A stretch of DNA of 64,000 bases from RYN-230 sp963704995 (lineage in GTDB: Bacteria; Actinomycetota; Actinomycetes; Streptosporangiales; Streptosporangiaceae): positions 186,001 through 250,000 of the forward strand of contig CAVPIM010000009.1 of assembly GCA_963704995.1 (NCBI GenBank), in the 5' to 3' direction. Shown here one piece after another: positions 18,833 to 28,236 of this stretch; the stretch's first letter is position 1; the number at the start of each line of letters is the position of its first letter. The notes under the pieces were generated by a model. That model had not been told where the DNA came from, made no database searches, and was given only the letters and a program-made list of their open reading frames with translations. A program made the translations under genes and the position numbers.

Positions 18833-21670
18833 TTACAGGAGCCCCAGCCGGCGGCCCCGGGCGATGGCCTCACGGCGGGAGCTGACGCCCAGCTTCCGGT
18901 AGGCCGAGCGCAGGTGGGTCTTGACCGTGTTGATGGACAGGAACAGGGCCTGCGAGATCTCCTCGTTGGTCATGTGGGACGGGAGGAAACGGAGCACGGC
19001 CCGCTCGCTGTCGGTCAGCGGCACGCTCACCGCGTCCACCGGGCCGGCCGGCCGGGGCCCCTGGGCGTCGAAACGCTCCAGGATGCGGCCGGCGAAGCCG
19101 GCGTGACGGCTGGTCGGCGGGATCAGCACGGTCATCGCCGAGCGGACCGCTGCTCCGCCGTCCAGGAAGGCCCGGTACGCGCCGTCCGGTTCGGCCAGCG
19201 TCAGGGCCTGCTCCAGCAGGCCCGCGGCCTCGTCGGCGGACCCGAGGCGGCGCTGGGCGGCCGCCGCGATCAGCAGCCCGGAGATCTGCTCCTGGAGCGT
19301 CACCCGGTCGGCCGCGCCGTGCAGGCACGGCTCCACCGCTTCCAGCGCGCTCTTGAAGTCGCCCTCGGCGATCAGCAGGCCGCCGCGCAGCAGCCGGCCG
19401 TCAGCCCGGTCGAAATGCTCGCCCTCCTCGATGAGGAGCAGGACGGCCCGCGCCCGGCCGGTGCTGCCGACCCGCAGGGCCACCTCACCCTCGGCGATAG
19501 TCAGCACGTCGGCCAGGGCCGGGTGGGCGGGCCCCCACGTTTCGCGGAGCCTGGCCAGCAGCGCGGTCGCTGCGGTGGCATCGCCGTCCGCGAGCAGCAC
19601 GCGGGCCCGGATCAGGGCCGCGACCGCGCTCACTGACGGCTCCCCCGGGAACTGGCCGGCCAGCTGGGGGTCGATGCCCTCCAGCAGCCGCTGCGCGGTG
19701 GACAGGTCGTCGCGGCGCAGGCTGACCAGCGCCTGGGCCAGGGCCGCCAGCTCAGCGGCCTGGGCTTTCCCGGGCCCCTCGGCGCCTCCCGCACTGCCCG
19801 CGGCGCCGGCGGCCGGGGCCGTCCCGGCGGCACCCGGGGTCCCCACGTCCCAGCCGGCGCCCCACGCTCCCAGCTCGGCCCGGGCCGGCCCGGCCCGGCC
19901 CGGCTCTCCCACGCCCCGCCCGGCCAGTACGTCGGCGGCGGACCGGCGGGCCGCGGTCAGGTCGCCGTACCACGCCTCGGCCAGCGCCCGCCAGGCCCGG
20001 GCCCGGGCCTGCAGCCCGGTCAGGTTGCCCGCGGCGAGCTGCCGGTCGGCGTGCCGGAGCGCGCGGCGGGCCTGCTGGATCTCCCAGCGGCGCAGCCGGG
20101 CCACCCCGAGCGCGAACCACAGCAGCCCCACGGCGCGGTGCTCGGGCTGGGTGCTGGCGGCCGCCTGCGACTGCTCGGCCAGCGACCGCGCCGTGGCCAG
20201 CAGGGCGGGATCGGGATCCGTCCGGCCGCCGGCCAGCATGACCCGCAGCGCGGCCAGGGTGGGCTCCATGATCCGCTGCATGGCCGGGACCGCGCGGCCG
20301 AGCGCCCGCTCCCCGCTGTCCAGGTACGCGGCCGCGCCGTCGCGGTCGCCGTCCCAGAGCCGGGCGGCGGCCCAGGCCGCGGCGACCGCGGGGTCGTCGG
20401 CGGAGCGGTCCGCGGGGAACAGGGACAGCACGCTCTCCAGGTCCGCCGTGGATCCCGGGCTGGCCACCCCGGCCCCCGCCTCGGCCAGGGTCTGCGCTGC
20501 GTAGTCCCAGTCCTGTGCCTCGGCCGCGCAGCGCACCGAGGCGATCGGCTGGTCGTGGCCCGCGTACCAGCGGGCCGCCCGGCGGAGCAGCACCGGGATC
20601 TCGTGCGGGATCTCCCGGTGCAGCCCGGCGGTGAGGACCTGGCGGAGCAGCGGGTGGTACGCGTACTCGCCGCGCTCGCGGTCGACGACGTCCACGAAGC
20701 TGTTCTCCCGGCTGAGCCGGTCCAGGATCCGGGCGCTGCCAGACTGCCCGGTCAGCGCGTCGGCCAGGTCGCCGGACACCTGGCCGGCCAGGCAGGTCCG
20801 GAGCAGGAACATGCGGGTGGCCGGGGCCTGCTTGACCAGTACCTCGTCCCACAGGTAGTCGGTCACGATCGGCTCGTCCCCGGCCAGGTCGGTGATGGCC
20901 GCGCCGGGTTCCGGGTCGGACCGGGCCGCCATGGCGGCCAGCCGCAGGCCCGCCATCCAGCCCTGGGTGCGGCGCAGCAGCGCGTCCCGGGCCCCGGGCT
21001 CGACGTCCAGGCCGAGCATGGAGAAGTAGGCGTCCGCTTCATCGCTGGTGCAGGCGAGGTCCTGGCCGCCGATGTCGGCCATCTCGCCGCAGACGCGCAG
21101 CCGGGCCAGTTGCAGCGCGGGCGGCTGCCGGGCGGACAGGACCAGCCGCAGGGTGGCCGGTGCGTGCCGGATCAGCAGGTCGATCCCGCCGAGCACGGCC
21201 GGGTCGGTCAGCTCGTGGATGTCGTCCAGCACCAGGACCACTGGTTCGGTGAACGTTTGGGCCGCTTCGACGAGCCGCAGCGGGAAACCGTCCGGCGACA
21301 CGTCTTCCAGCGACCGCAGTGATTCGGCCGGGATGGACCGCAGCCGGGCCAGGCCGGCGCACACGTAGGCCCAGAACCAGGCCTGCTGGTCCTCGGCGTC
21401 CAGGGTGAGCCAGACCACCCGGCGGGCCTGCGGCGGGGCGGCGGCCCAGGTGGCGCAGGCCACCGTCTTCCCGGCCCCGGCCGGCCCGGAGATCAGGGTC
21501 ACCCGGTTCCGGGTGGCCTGGTCGAGCAGGCCGGTGATCCGCCGCCGGCGCAGCACCGGGAAGTGCGGCTCCGGGACCTGGAGCTTGCCTTCGAGGAAGC
21601 GCGGGCGCTGCTCACCCGGCAAGGTGGTGCCGCCCGCCCGGGTCGTCGCGACGCTGGCGTGGGCCCGCAC
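18833..21670 (-). CDS. MalT-like LuxR-family ATP-dependent transcriptional regulator
   Basis: Large signal-transduction regulator (945 residues). A Walker A motif GPAGAGKTVACATWA at about residue 62 and VVLVLDDIHELTDP (Walker B) define a STAND/AP-ATPase module. A long TPR-like helical region follows, and the C-terminus is a LuxR HTH (LTDSERAVLRFLPSHMTNEE, then SINTVKTHLRSAYRKLGVSS). Proteins of this build are switched by an inducer and activate sigma-70-type promoters. The inducer is unknown. The GTG start at 21670 is the first in-frame start with a GGGAG site. An ATG at 21842 in another frame has a G-rich leader, so the true N-terminus could be upstream if an indel lies in the repeat at 21719-21778. 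Confidence 0.9.
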   Translation of the reverse strand: MRAHASVATTRAGGTTLPGEQRPRFLEGKLQVPEPHFPVLRRRRITGLLDQATRNRVTLISGPAGAGKTVACATWAAAPPQARRVVWLTLDAEDQQAWFWAYVCAGLARLRSIPAESLRSLEDVSPDGFPLRLVEAAQTFTEPVVLVLDDIHELTDPAVLGGIDLLIRHAPATLRLVLSARQPPALQLARLRVCGEMADIGGQDLACTSDEADAYFSMLGLDVEPGARDALLRRTQGWMAGLRLAAMAARSDPEPGAAITDLAGDEPIVTDYLWDEVLVKQAPATRMFLLRTCLAGQVSGDLADALTGQSGSARILDRLSRENSFVDVVDRERGEYAYHPLLRQVLTAGLHREIPHEIPVLLRRAARWYAGHDQPIASVRCAAEAQDWDYAAQTLAEAGAGVASPGSTADLESVLSLFPADRSADDPAVAAAWAAARLWDGDRDGAAAYLDSGERALGRAVPAMQRIMEPTLAALRVMLAGGRTDPDPALLATARSLAEQSQAAASTQPEHRAVGLLWFALGVARLRRWEIQQARRALRHADRQLAAGNLTGLQARARAWRALAEAWYGDLTAARRSAADVLAGRGVGEPGRAGPARAELGAWGAGWDVGTPGAAGTAPAAGAAGSAGGAEGPGKAQAAELAALAQALVSLRRDDLSTAQRLLEGIDPQLAGQFPGEPSVSAVAALIRARVLLADGDATAATALLARLRETWGPAHPALADVLTIAEGEVALRVGSTGRARAVLLLIEEGEHFDRADGRLLRGGLLIAEGDFKSALEAVEPCLHGAADRVTLQEQISGLLIAAAAQRRLGSADEAAGLLEQALTLAEPDGAYRAFLDGGAAVRSAMTVLIPPTSRHAGFAGRILERFDAQGPRPAGPVDAVSVPLTDSERAVLRFLPSHMTNEEISQALFLSINTVKTHLRSAYRKLGVSSRREAIARGRRLGLL

Positions 21671-21718
21671 CGGCCCGCCGCGCTCCCGGACGCGCGGCGC
21701 GGCCGCCCCGGCCCCCGG

Positions 21719-21778
21719 CCTGAACCGGGCCCGCCTGAACCGGGCCAGCCTGAACCGGGCCAGCCTGAACCGGGCCCG
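21719..21778. repeat. Four tandem 15-bp units
   Basis: The unit CCTGAACCGGGCCCG (variant ending CCAG) is repeated four times just upstream of the MalT-like start. A 15-bp unit keeps any reading frame, coding for five-residue repeats on either strand. Confidence 0.85.
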
Positions 21779-22006
21779 CCTGCCCGGCGCCGGTCGGCAC
21801 GGGCGCGTGCAACGGCTCCGCCCCGTTCATGGTGCTTGTCATGGAATTCCCCCCCGAGACCCCCGCACCTGCGGCACCTCGCCAGCCATCTCATCCCCTG
21901 GGGTGAATGCGCAGGTCAGACGCCTTTGCGGGTCATACCCGGGGCCGACTGGTATCAACCGCAGCGCCTTCCGGCTCCCGTAAACCCATGATTGGGGCGA
22001 GCCAGA

Positions 22007-22041
22007 ATCGCGGCCTCACCCGTTACGGGTGAGGCCGCGAT
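22007..22041 (-). terminator. Hairpin downstream of the first GH15 gene
   Basis: Perfect 16-bp stem ATCGCGGCCTCACCCG / CGGGTGAGGCCGCGAT with a 3-nt loop, 40 bp past the stop of the minus-strand GH15 gene. Confidence 0.75.
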
Positions 22042-22080
22042 GGCGTTCGGGATGAGAACCGGCCGGCGGCCGGGTGAGGC

Positions 22081-23977
22081 TCAGCGGTAGCCGGTGGCCG
22101 GGACCTGGCGGATCCGGGCCAGCATCGGCTGTACCTCACCCACCCCGTGGTCCAGCTGGTAGTCGAGGTTGATCGCCGCGTTGATCAGCGACAGGTGGCT
22201 GAAGGCCTGCGGGAAGTTGCCTAGCTGCTCGCCGGTAAGCCCGATCTCCTCGGAATACAGCCCCAGGTGGTTGGCGTAGGTGTGCATCTTCTGGAAGGTC
22301 AGCGCGGCCTCTTCCATCCGCCCCGACCGGGCCAGCGCGTCCACGTACCAGAACGTGCACAGCGAGAACGTGCCCTCGTGCCCGCGCAGCCCGTCGGGCG
22401 AGGCGCTGGGGTCGTAGCGGTAGACCAGGCTGTCGGAGACCAGCTTCTTGTCCATGGCCTCCAGCGTGTCCAGCCACATCGGGTCGAACGGCGACACGAA
22501 CCCCATCAGCGGCATCAGCAGCAGCGAGGAGTCCAGCACCTCGGTGCCGTAGTGCTGGACGAAGGCCCGTTCCTTGGGGTTCCAGCCGCGCTCCATGACC
22601 TGCCGGTAGATACGGTCCCGCTCGGACCGCCAGCGCAGGATGTCCGCGGGCCGGCCCCGGCGCTCGGCGAGCCGGATCGCCCGGTCCAGCGCCACCCAGC
22701 ACTGGAAGCGCCCGTAGGTGAAGTCCTTGCGGCCGCCGCGCGTCTCCCAGATGCCTTCCTCGGGCTGGTCCCAGTGCTCGCAGAGCCAGTCCATCATGTT
22801 GACCATCGCGGTCCAGCCGACGTGCGCGGCCTGCAGCCCGTGCTCGTCGGCCTGGGCGAAAGCGTCCATGGCCTCGCCGAAGATGTCGAGCTGGAGCTGG
22901 CCGGACGCGCCGTTGCCGATCCGGACCGGGCGCGAGCCGCGCCAGCCCTCCCAGTGATCGAGCGTCTCCTCGGTGAGGTCCGAGGACCCGTCCACCCGGT
23001 ACATGATCCGCAGCGGGCAGTCGCCGTTGCTGCCGTGGTGCTCGACCAGCCGGTCGCGGACCCAGACGCCGAACGCGGCCGCCTCCTCCGCGTAGCCCAG
23101 CCCGAGCAGCGCGTGCACGGAGAACGACGCGTCCCGGATCCAGGTGTAGCGGTAGTCCCAGTTGCGCTCCCCGCCCACCTGCTCCGGCAGCCCGGTGGTG
23201 GGGGCGGCCACCAGCGCCCCGGACGGCGCGTAGGTCATCAGCTTGAGGGTCATCGCGGAGCGGGTCACCATCTCCCGCCAGCGCCCGGTGTAGGTGGACC
23301 TGCGGAGCCAGCCGCGCCAGAACTCGGCAGTCTCGTGGGACAGCCGCTCCAGTTCCCCGTCCGCCAGCCGCCGCGGGCGGCCTCCGCCGGACTCCAGCAC
23401 CATCCCCGCGGACTCACCCTCCTTGAGGGTGCGGCGGATGCGCAGGTCATCGCCGAGCCGTTCGACCTCGGCGCCGATCTCGCGCAGGGTGGCGCCGGGG
23501 CTGCCGACCGAGTGCAGGGTCAGTTCCAGCTGCTCGGTATGGAAGATCGCCCCTTCCTCGGTGATCTCCAGGTGGTGCTCCTGGCGGCCGTAGTCGAAGC
23601 GGGGCTTGACATCGATCACGAACCGCATCGAGCCCGCGGACCACCCGCAGCAGCCGGACCAGCCGGTGGCGGCTGGTCGCCCGGTTCCCGGTGACCGGCA
23701 TGAAGTCGGTGACCTCGCCGACGCCGTCCGGGGTCATGAACCGGGTGATCAGGATGGCGGTGTCGGGGAAGTAGAGCTGCCGGCTGACGTAGTCGTCCCG
23801 GTCCGGGGCCACCCGGAAGTAGCCTCCCTGGTCCGCGTCCAGCAGGGACCCGAAGACGCTCGGTGAGTCGAACCGGGGGCAGCAGAACCAGTCCACCGTG
23901 CCGTCGGTCGTGACCAGCGCCGCCGTCTGCAGGTCACCGATCAGCCCGTGGTCGCTGATGTTCGGGTAGCGCGCCAT
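22081..23977 (-). pseudogene. GH15 glucoamylase/trehalase-like hydrolase, one frameshift
   Basis: Glycoside hydrolase family 15, (alpha/alpha)6 barrel. The N-terminus (ARYPNISDHGLIGDLQTAAL, then TVDWFCCPRFDSPSVF) is read up to ~23634, where an extra C in a CCC run (23633-23635) breaks the frame. The remainder continues in the next frame (SMRFVIDVKPRFDYG onward) to the stop at 22081. The core is intact: NWDYRYTWIRDASFSVHAL, the catalytic region EEGIWETRGGRKDFTYGRF, and GHEGTFSLCTFWYVDALAR. The corrected product is about 632 residues. Substrate (trehalose or other alpha-glucan) cannot be read from sequence. Confidence 0.85.
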
Positions 23978-24048
23978 CGTGCCCCTCCTGATAAGTCATA
24001 GGTGATGACTGTCTGGCGGGGGGGCCAGGGTGATGCGTCCGGGCCGGA

Positions 24049-24543
24049 TCAGGCAGACGGGCTGGCCGAGGCGGCCGGGCAGCGCGCGCTGGCCTTGTGC
24101 AGCAGGTCGCCCGCCTTGGTGGTGACGACGGCCAGCTGGGTGGAGACCGCCTTCGCGGCGGCGGTGGCGCTGGGCTGGCTGCCGATGTTCTTCAGCGTCG
24201 TCTGCAGCTTGGCCAGGGCCGAGCTGAGCTCGTCGATCTGGGCCGTCCACTCGGCCCCGGCGTCCGTCCGCAGCCGGGCCACGTCCGCCCGGACCTGGGT
24301 GAGGTCGGTCTTGAGCTTGCCCAGCGAGTTGCCAGTGGCCGACAGGTGCCCGATCTGGGCCATCGACGAGCGCAGCGCGGCCACATCGGAGCAGACCGCC
24401 GAGGAAGAACTGGCTGACGGGGTGCTCGCGGCGGAACTCCCGCCTGACGGGGTGCTCCCGGCGGAGCTCCCGCCCGACGAGCAGCCCGCGCCCAGCAGCG
24501 CGGCCGCGGCAACGAGAACCACGCCAGCGAGTCCAGCCCTCAT
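24049..24543 (-). CDS. Putative lipoprotein, helical
   Basis: About 164 residues. A lipoprotein signal LVAAAALLGAGCSSGG places the lipidated Cys near residue 22. A Ser/Gly-rich spacer and a helical region with Leu/Ala heptads (LGKLKTDLTQVRADVARLRT, then ELSSALAKLQTTLKN) follow. The family is unknown. The ATG at 24543 best positions the signal peptide. A GTG at 24582 is also possible. Minus strand, between the GMC oxidoreductase and GH15 genes. Confidence 0.75.
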   Translation of the reverse strand: MRAGLAGVVLVAAAALLGAGCSSGGSSAGSTPSGGSSAASTPSASSSSAVCSDVAALRSSMAQIGHLSATGNSLGKLKTDLTQVRADVARLRTDAGAEWTAQIDELSSALAKLQTTLKNIGSQPSATAAAKAVSTQLAVVTTKAGDLLHKASARCPAASASPSA

Positions 24544-24635
24544 GCTCCAGACGCTGCCCCTGAAACCGGCCCGCGTCGTCACCCGTTGCGGGTTATTAGG
24601 ACGTGGGAACGGCCAGGGTCGTCCCCCGGGCTAAC

Positions 24636-26193
24636 TCAGCCCAGCCGGCCGCTGAGGTGCTCGCCGACGCGGATGGCGTTGGCCATCGCGGTGAGCGCCG
24701 GGTTCACCGCCCCGATGCTCGGGAAGAAGCTGGTGTCCACCACGTAGAGGTTGTCCAGCTCATGGGCCTTGCAGTTCACGTCGAGCACGGACGTGGCCGG
24801 GTCGGTGCCGAACCGGCAGGTGCCCGACTGGTGCGCCACCCCGGCCAGGGCGACGTTCATCTTCATGTAGTAGTTCTTGTCCAGGATGTGGTGGGACGCC
24901 AGGCCGATCTGGTTCAGCATGCTCTTGACCTCTTTGTACAGACCGGCCGCTTCCGCGTCGTTGGTCTGCGTGTAGGCCAGGTGCACGTGGCCATCGGAGT
25001 CCACGGTCACCCGGTTCTCCGGCTTCGGCAGGTCCTCGGTGGTCAGCCAGAGGTCCACGGCGTGCGCCGCCACCTCTTCCAGGCTCCAGTGCGGGGCCAG
25101 CTTGGTCAGCTTCGGCTCCTCGCCCTTCATCGCCTCCGCATTGGACTTGCCGAGCATCTGGATGTTGCCCAGCGGCCACTCCCGGCCGTCGCCGGCCAGG
25201 TAGAAGTCGTTCACCGCCAGCGTCTTCTGGTAGACGGTGTCGTTGCGTTCCTTGCCCAGCGCCACCATGGCCTTGCTGTTGTGGAACATGTAGTTCCGGC
25301 CCACCTGGCCGGACCCGTTGGCCAGGCCGTCGGGGTGCTCATCGGTGGCCGAGCGGAGCAGGATCTTGGCGCTCATCGTGGCGCCGGCCGCCAGCGCCAC
25401 GATGTCGCCCTGGTAGATCTCGCGCTGGCCGCCGCGGGACACCACCACGCCGGTGACGACCCGCCCGCCGGAGCCGGTCTCCAGGCTGAGAACCTCGGCC
25501 CCGGTCAGCAGGGTCACGTTCGGCAGGTCCATGACCGGGCGGACGGCGATGGTCTCCGCGTCGGACTTGGCGTGCACCAGGCACGGGTAGCCGTCGCACC
25601 AGGCGCAGCGGATGCAGGTGCTGGCCGGGCGGCGGGCCTCGTCCAGCAGGATCCCGCACGGCGCGTGGAACGGCTGGTACCCGCCGGCCTGCAGGTCGTT
25701 GGCCAGCTGCTGGATCCGGGGCTCGTGGCTGACCGCGGGCCAGGGGTACTGCCTCGACCAGTGACCCTCGGTGGGGTCCTCGCCGTGCGCCCCGTGCACC
25801 TGGTAGAGCCACTCGGCCTGGGTGTACCAGGGCTCGAACTCGTCGTAGCTGAGCGGCCAGGCCGGCGATATCCCGTCCATGTGCTTGATCTCGCCGAAGT
25901 CCGCGGGCCGCAGCCGGTACAGCGCCGCCCCGTACATCTTGGTGGCCCCGCCGACGAAGTAGTGCACCTGCGGCTGGAACGCCTTCCCGTCCGCGTCGTA
26001 CCAGCGTCTCGTGGGTGATGTACTTACCGTCCACGAACACCGGCTTCGGGTTCCAGTTGTCCATTTCCCGGGGCAGGAAATCGCCCCGCTCCAGGAGCAG
26101 GATCTTCTTTCCCGACCGGGCCAGGGTGTGCGCCAGGGTGCCGCCGCCGGCGCCGGTCCCGATGATGATCACGTCATAGCGTTCGGTCACCAT
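24636..26193 (-). pseudogene. GMC-family FAD oxidoreductase, one frameshift
   Basis: Glucose-methanol-choline oxidoreductase, FAD-dependent. The N-terminal Rossmann motif is ERYDVIIIGTGAGGGTLAHT. The frame breaks after KYITHET because of one extra base (plus-strand 26004). The next frame gives WYDADGKAFQPQVHYFVGG and continues to the C-terminal GMC signature (TSFFPSIGAVNPALTAMANA). A Cys-rich segment CIRCAWCDGYPCL is characteristic of a subset of bacterial GMC enzymes. The corrected length is about 518 residues. Substrate unknown. Nearby GH15 and zwf genes suggest sugar metabolism. Confidence 0.83.
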
Positions 26194-26322
26194 TTCACTA
26201 TGACGAATCGCGAAGACGGTCACATCGCCTTCCCCGGGTGAGCGCCGGCGGTGCCGGCGCCGGCCGCCAATCACCCCGCGAGGATGATGCCGCACCGGTC
26301 AGCCGCAGCCCACTGTGCTGGC

Positions 26323-26601
26323 ATGACGAACAGCAGAAACCCTGAGCGTGCGTTCCGGCTGAACACCAGGCCGCTGATCGTGGGCGGTGTGCTCATGGGG
26401 CTGGGCGGCGTGCTGGGCCTGGCCGGGCTGGTGGTCAGCGGCTCCACCCTGGCCGCGGCTGCACGTGACTGGGCGAACCGCCAGGAGGTGCCGCCCAGCG
26501 AGCTGGCCCGGCACCACTGGGCCCGGGCCAAGGCCGCGACGGCCGCGGGCACCACCGCCTGGCGGAACGGGACTCAGGAGCACGCCACCCCGCTCTCCTG
26601 A
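26323..26601 (+). CDS. Small single-span membrane protein
   Basis: A 92-residue protein with one hydrophobic helix (IVGGVLMGLGGVLGLAGLVVSG) and a basic, Trp-containing C-terminal part. No family recognised. The ATG lies within GGCATGACG. The ribosome site is weak. Confidence 0.6.
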   Translation: MTNSRNPERAFRLNTRPLIVGGVLMGLGGVLGLAGLVVSGSTLAAAARDWANRQEVPPSELARHHWARAKAATAAGTTAWRNGTQEHATPLS

Positions 26602-26821
26602 GCACAGCAGTACTACGTAGCCCTCGGGAGTGCGGAGCCAGCCGCTAACGCGGCGTCCGGGTCCGGTGCGCCGACGGTGGCGACGGTCGTGGTGATCCGG
26701 CCGGCCAGGAAGGGGCCGGCTGAGACGGGCTAGGGTTTGCGCCGGACCTTCACCCCCGCCAGGCGATGCCCGCGGGCGGCGCCTGCGCTCCACTAGTCAC
26801 CACGGACCACAAGGAGCCCCG

Positions 26822-28198
26822 ATGGCAGCAGACCAGGTTGACGCGCTGGTTATCTTCGGCGCGACCGGTGATCTAGCGAAGCTGGAGACGTTCCCGGCCC
26901 TGGTCGGGCTGGTGGACCGGGGCGTGCTCGACGTGCCCGTGATCGGGGTGGCCAAGAACGGCTGGGGCCTGGATCAGTTCCGCGACTACGCGGTGGCCTC
27001 GCTCAAGCTGAACAAGATGGACCCGTCCAGCCCGGCCGCCACCAAGATGCTCGGCCTGCTCCGCTACGTGGACGGCGACCTGGGCGACGACGCCACCTAC
27101 CACGCCATGTCAGACGCGGCCGGCGCCGGCCAGCAGATCCTGTTCTACCTCGAGGTGCCGCCGGTGCTGTTCGGCCGGATCGCGCAGGGCATCGCGACCG
27201 CGGGCCGGGCCAAGGGCAACCGGATCATGGTCGAGAAGCCGTTCGGCACCGACCTGAAGAGCGCCATCGCGCTCAACGGGCTGATGCACCAGTACTTCCC
27301 CGAGGACGCGATCTACCGGGTGGACCACTGGCTCGGCCTGGACCCGGTGGAGAACGTGCTGTTCGTCCGGTTCGCCAACGCGGTCATCGAGCCGATGCTG
27401 AACCGCACCTTCGTGGAGAGCATCCAGATCACGATGGCGGAGGCGTTCGACGTCTCCGACCGGGGCGCGTTCTACGACCGCACCGGCGCCACCCGGGACG
27501 TGGTGCAGAACCACATGCTCCAGGTGCTCGCGACGGTAATGGCCGACCCGCCGGACGGCCAGGGCCTGTCCACCTGGCGGGACTCGAAGGCCCGGCTGAT
27601 CTCCGCGATCCGGCCGCTGACCCCGGAGGAGACCGTCCGCGGCCAGTACGAGGGCTACACCAGCGTGGACGGGGTGGACCCGCACTCCACCGTGGAGACG
27701 TTCACCGCGATCCGGCTGGCGGTCAACTCGTGGCGCTGGGCCGGGGTCCCGGTGCTGATCCGCGCGGGCAAGTGCCTGCCGGTCACCGCGACCGAGGTGA
27801 CGGTGCGGTTCCAGCGGGCCCCGTACGACGTGTTCGGCCTGGACCCGCTGCCCGATAACAACACGCTGCGGTTCCGGGTCTGGCCGGAGACCGCGGTCGG
27901 GGTCAGCCTGGCGGGCAAGAAGCCGGGAGCCGGCTGGGAGCCGGCCGTGGAGGAGCTGAAGTTCGCGGAGCGGGCCGGGTCGGACATGCGGCCCTACGAC
28001 CGGCTGATCGGCGCGGCGCTGGACGGGGACCGCTGGCTCTTCGCCCAGCAGGAGACGGTCGAGGCCGCGTGGCGGGTGGTGGACCCGATCCTCGGCGACG
28101 CGGTCCCGGTTCACCCGTACGCCAAGGGCACCTGGGGACCCAAGGAATCCGACCGGCTGCTGCCGGCCCGGGACCTGTGGCACGACCCGGCCGGTTGA
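26822..28198 (+). CDS. zwf: Glucose-6-phosphate dehydrogenase, variant active-site motif
   Basis: Oxidises glucose 6-phosphate with NAD(P)+ at the entry of the pentose phosphate pathway. The dinucleotide motif FGATGDLAK is near residue 12. The substrate motif normally RIDHYLGKE reads RVDHWLGLDPVEN: the phosphate-binding His is kept (residue 169) but the conserved Lys is Leu173. The catalytic-base motif QNHMLQ with His231 is present. Length 458 residues, close to normal. AAGGAG precedes the ATG. A type II NADH dehydrogenase follows after 38 bp. It may be a paralogue with altered substrate or cofactor preference. Confidence 0.88.
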   Translation: MAADQVDALVIFGATGDLAKLETFPALVGLVDRGVLDVPVIGVAKNGWGLDQFRDYAVASLKLNKMDPSSPAATKMLGLLRYVDGDLGDDATYHAMSDAAGAGQQILFYLEVPPVLFGRIAQGIATAGRAKGNRIMVEKPFGTDLKSAIALNGLMHQYFPEDAIYRVDHWLGLDPVENVLFVRFANAVIEPMLNRTFVESIQITMAEAFDVSDRGAFYDRTGATRDVVQNHMLQVLATVMADPPDGQGLSTWRDSKARLISAIRPLTPEETVRGQYEGYTSVDGVDPHSTVETFTAIRLAVNSWRWAGVPVLIRAGKCLPVTATEVTVRFQRAPYDVFGLDPLPDNNTLRFRVWPETAVGVSLAGKKPGAGWEPAVEELKFAERAGSDMRPYDRLIGAALDGDRWLFAQQETVEAAWRVVDPILGDAVPVHPYAKGTWGPKESDRLLPARDLWHDPAG

Positions 28199-28236
28199 CC
28201 GGGTGACCGGATGAGCGGAGCCATCGGGGTGGGCGG

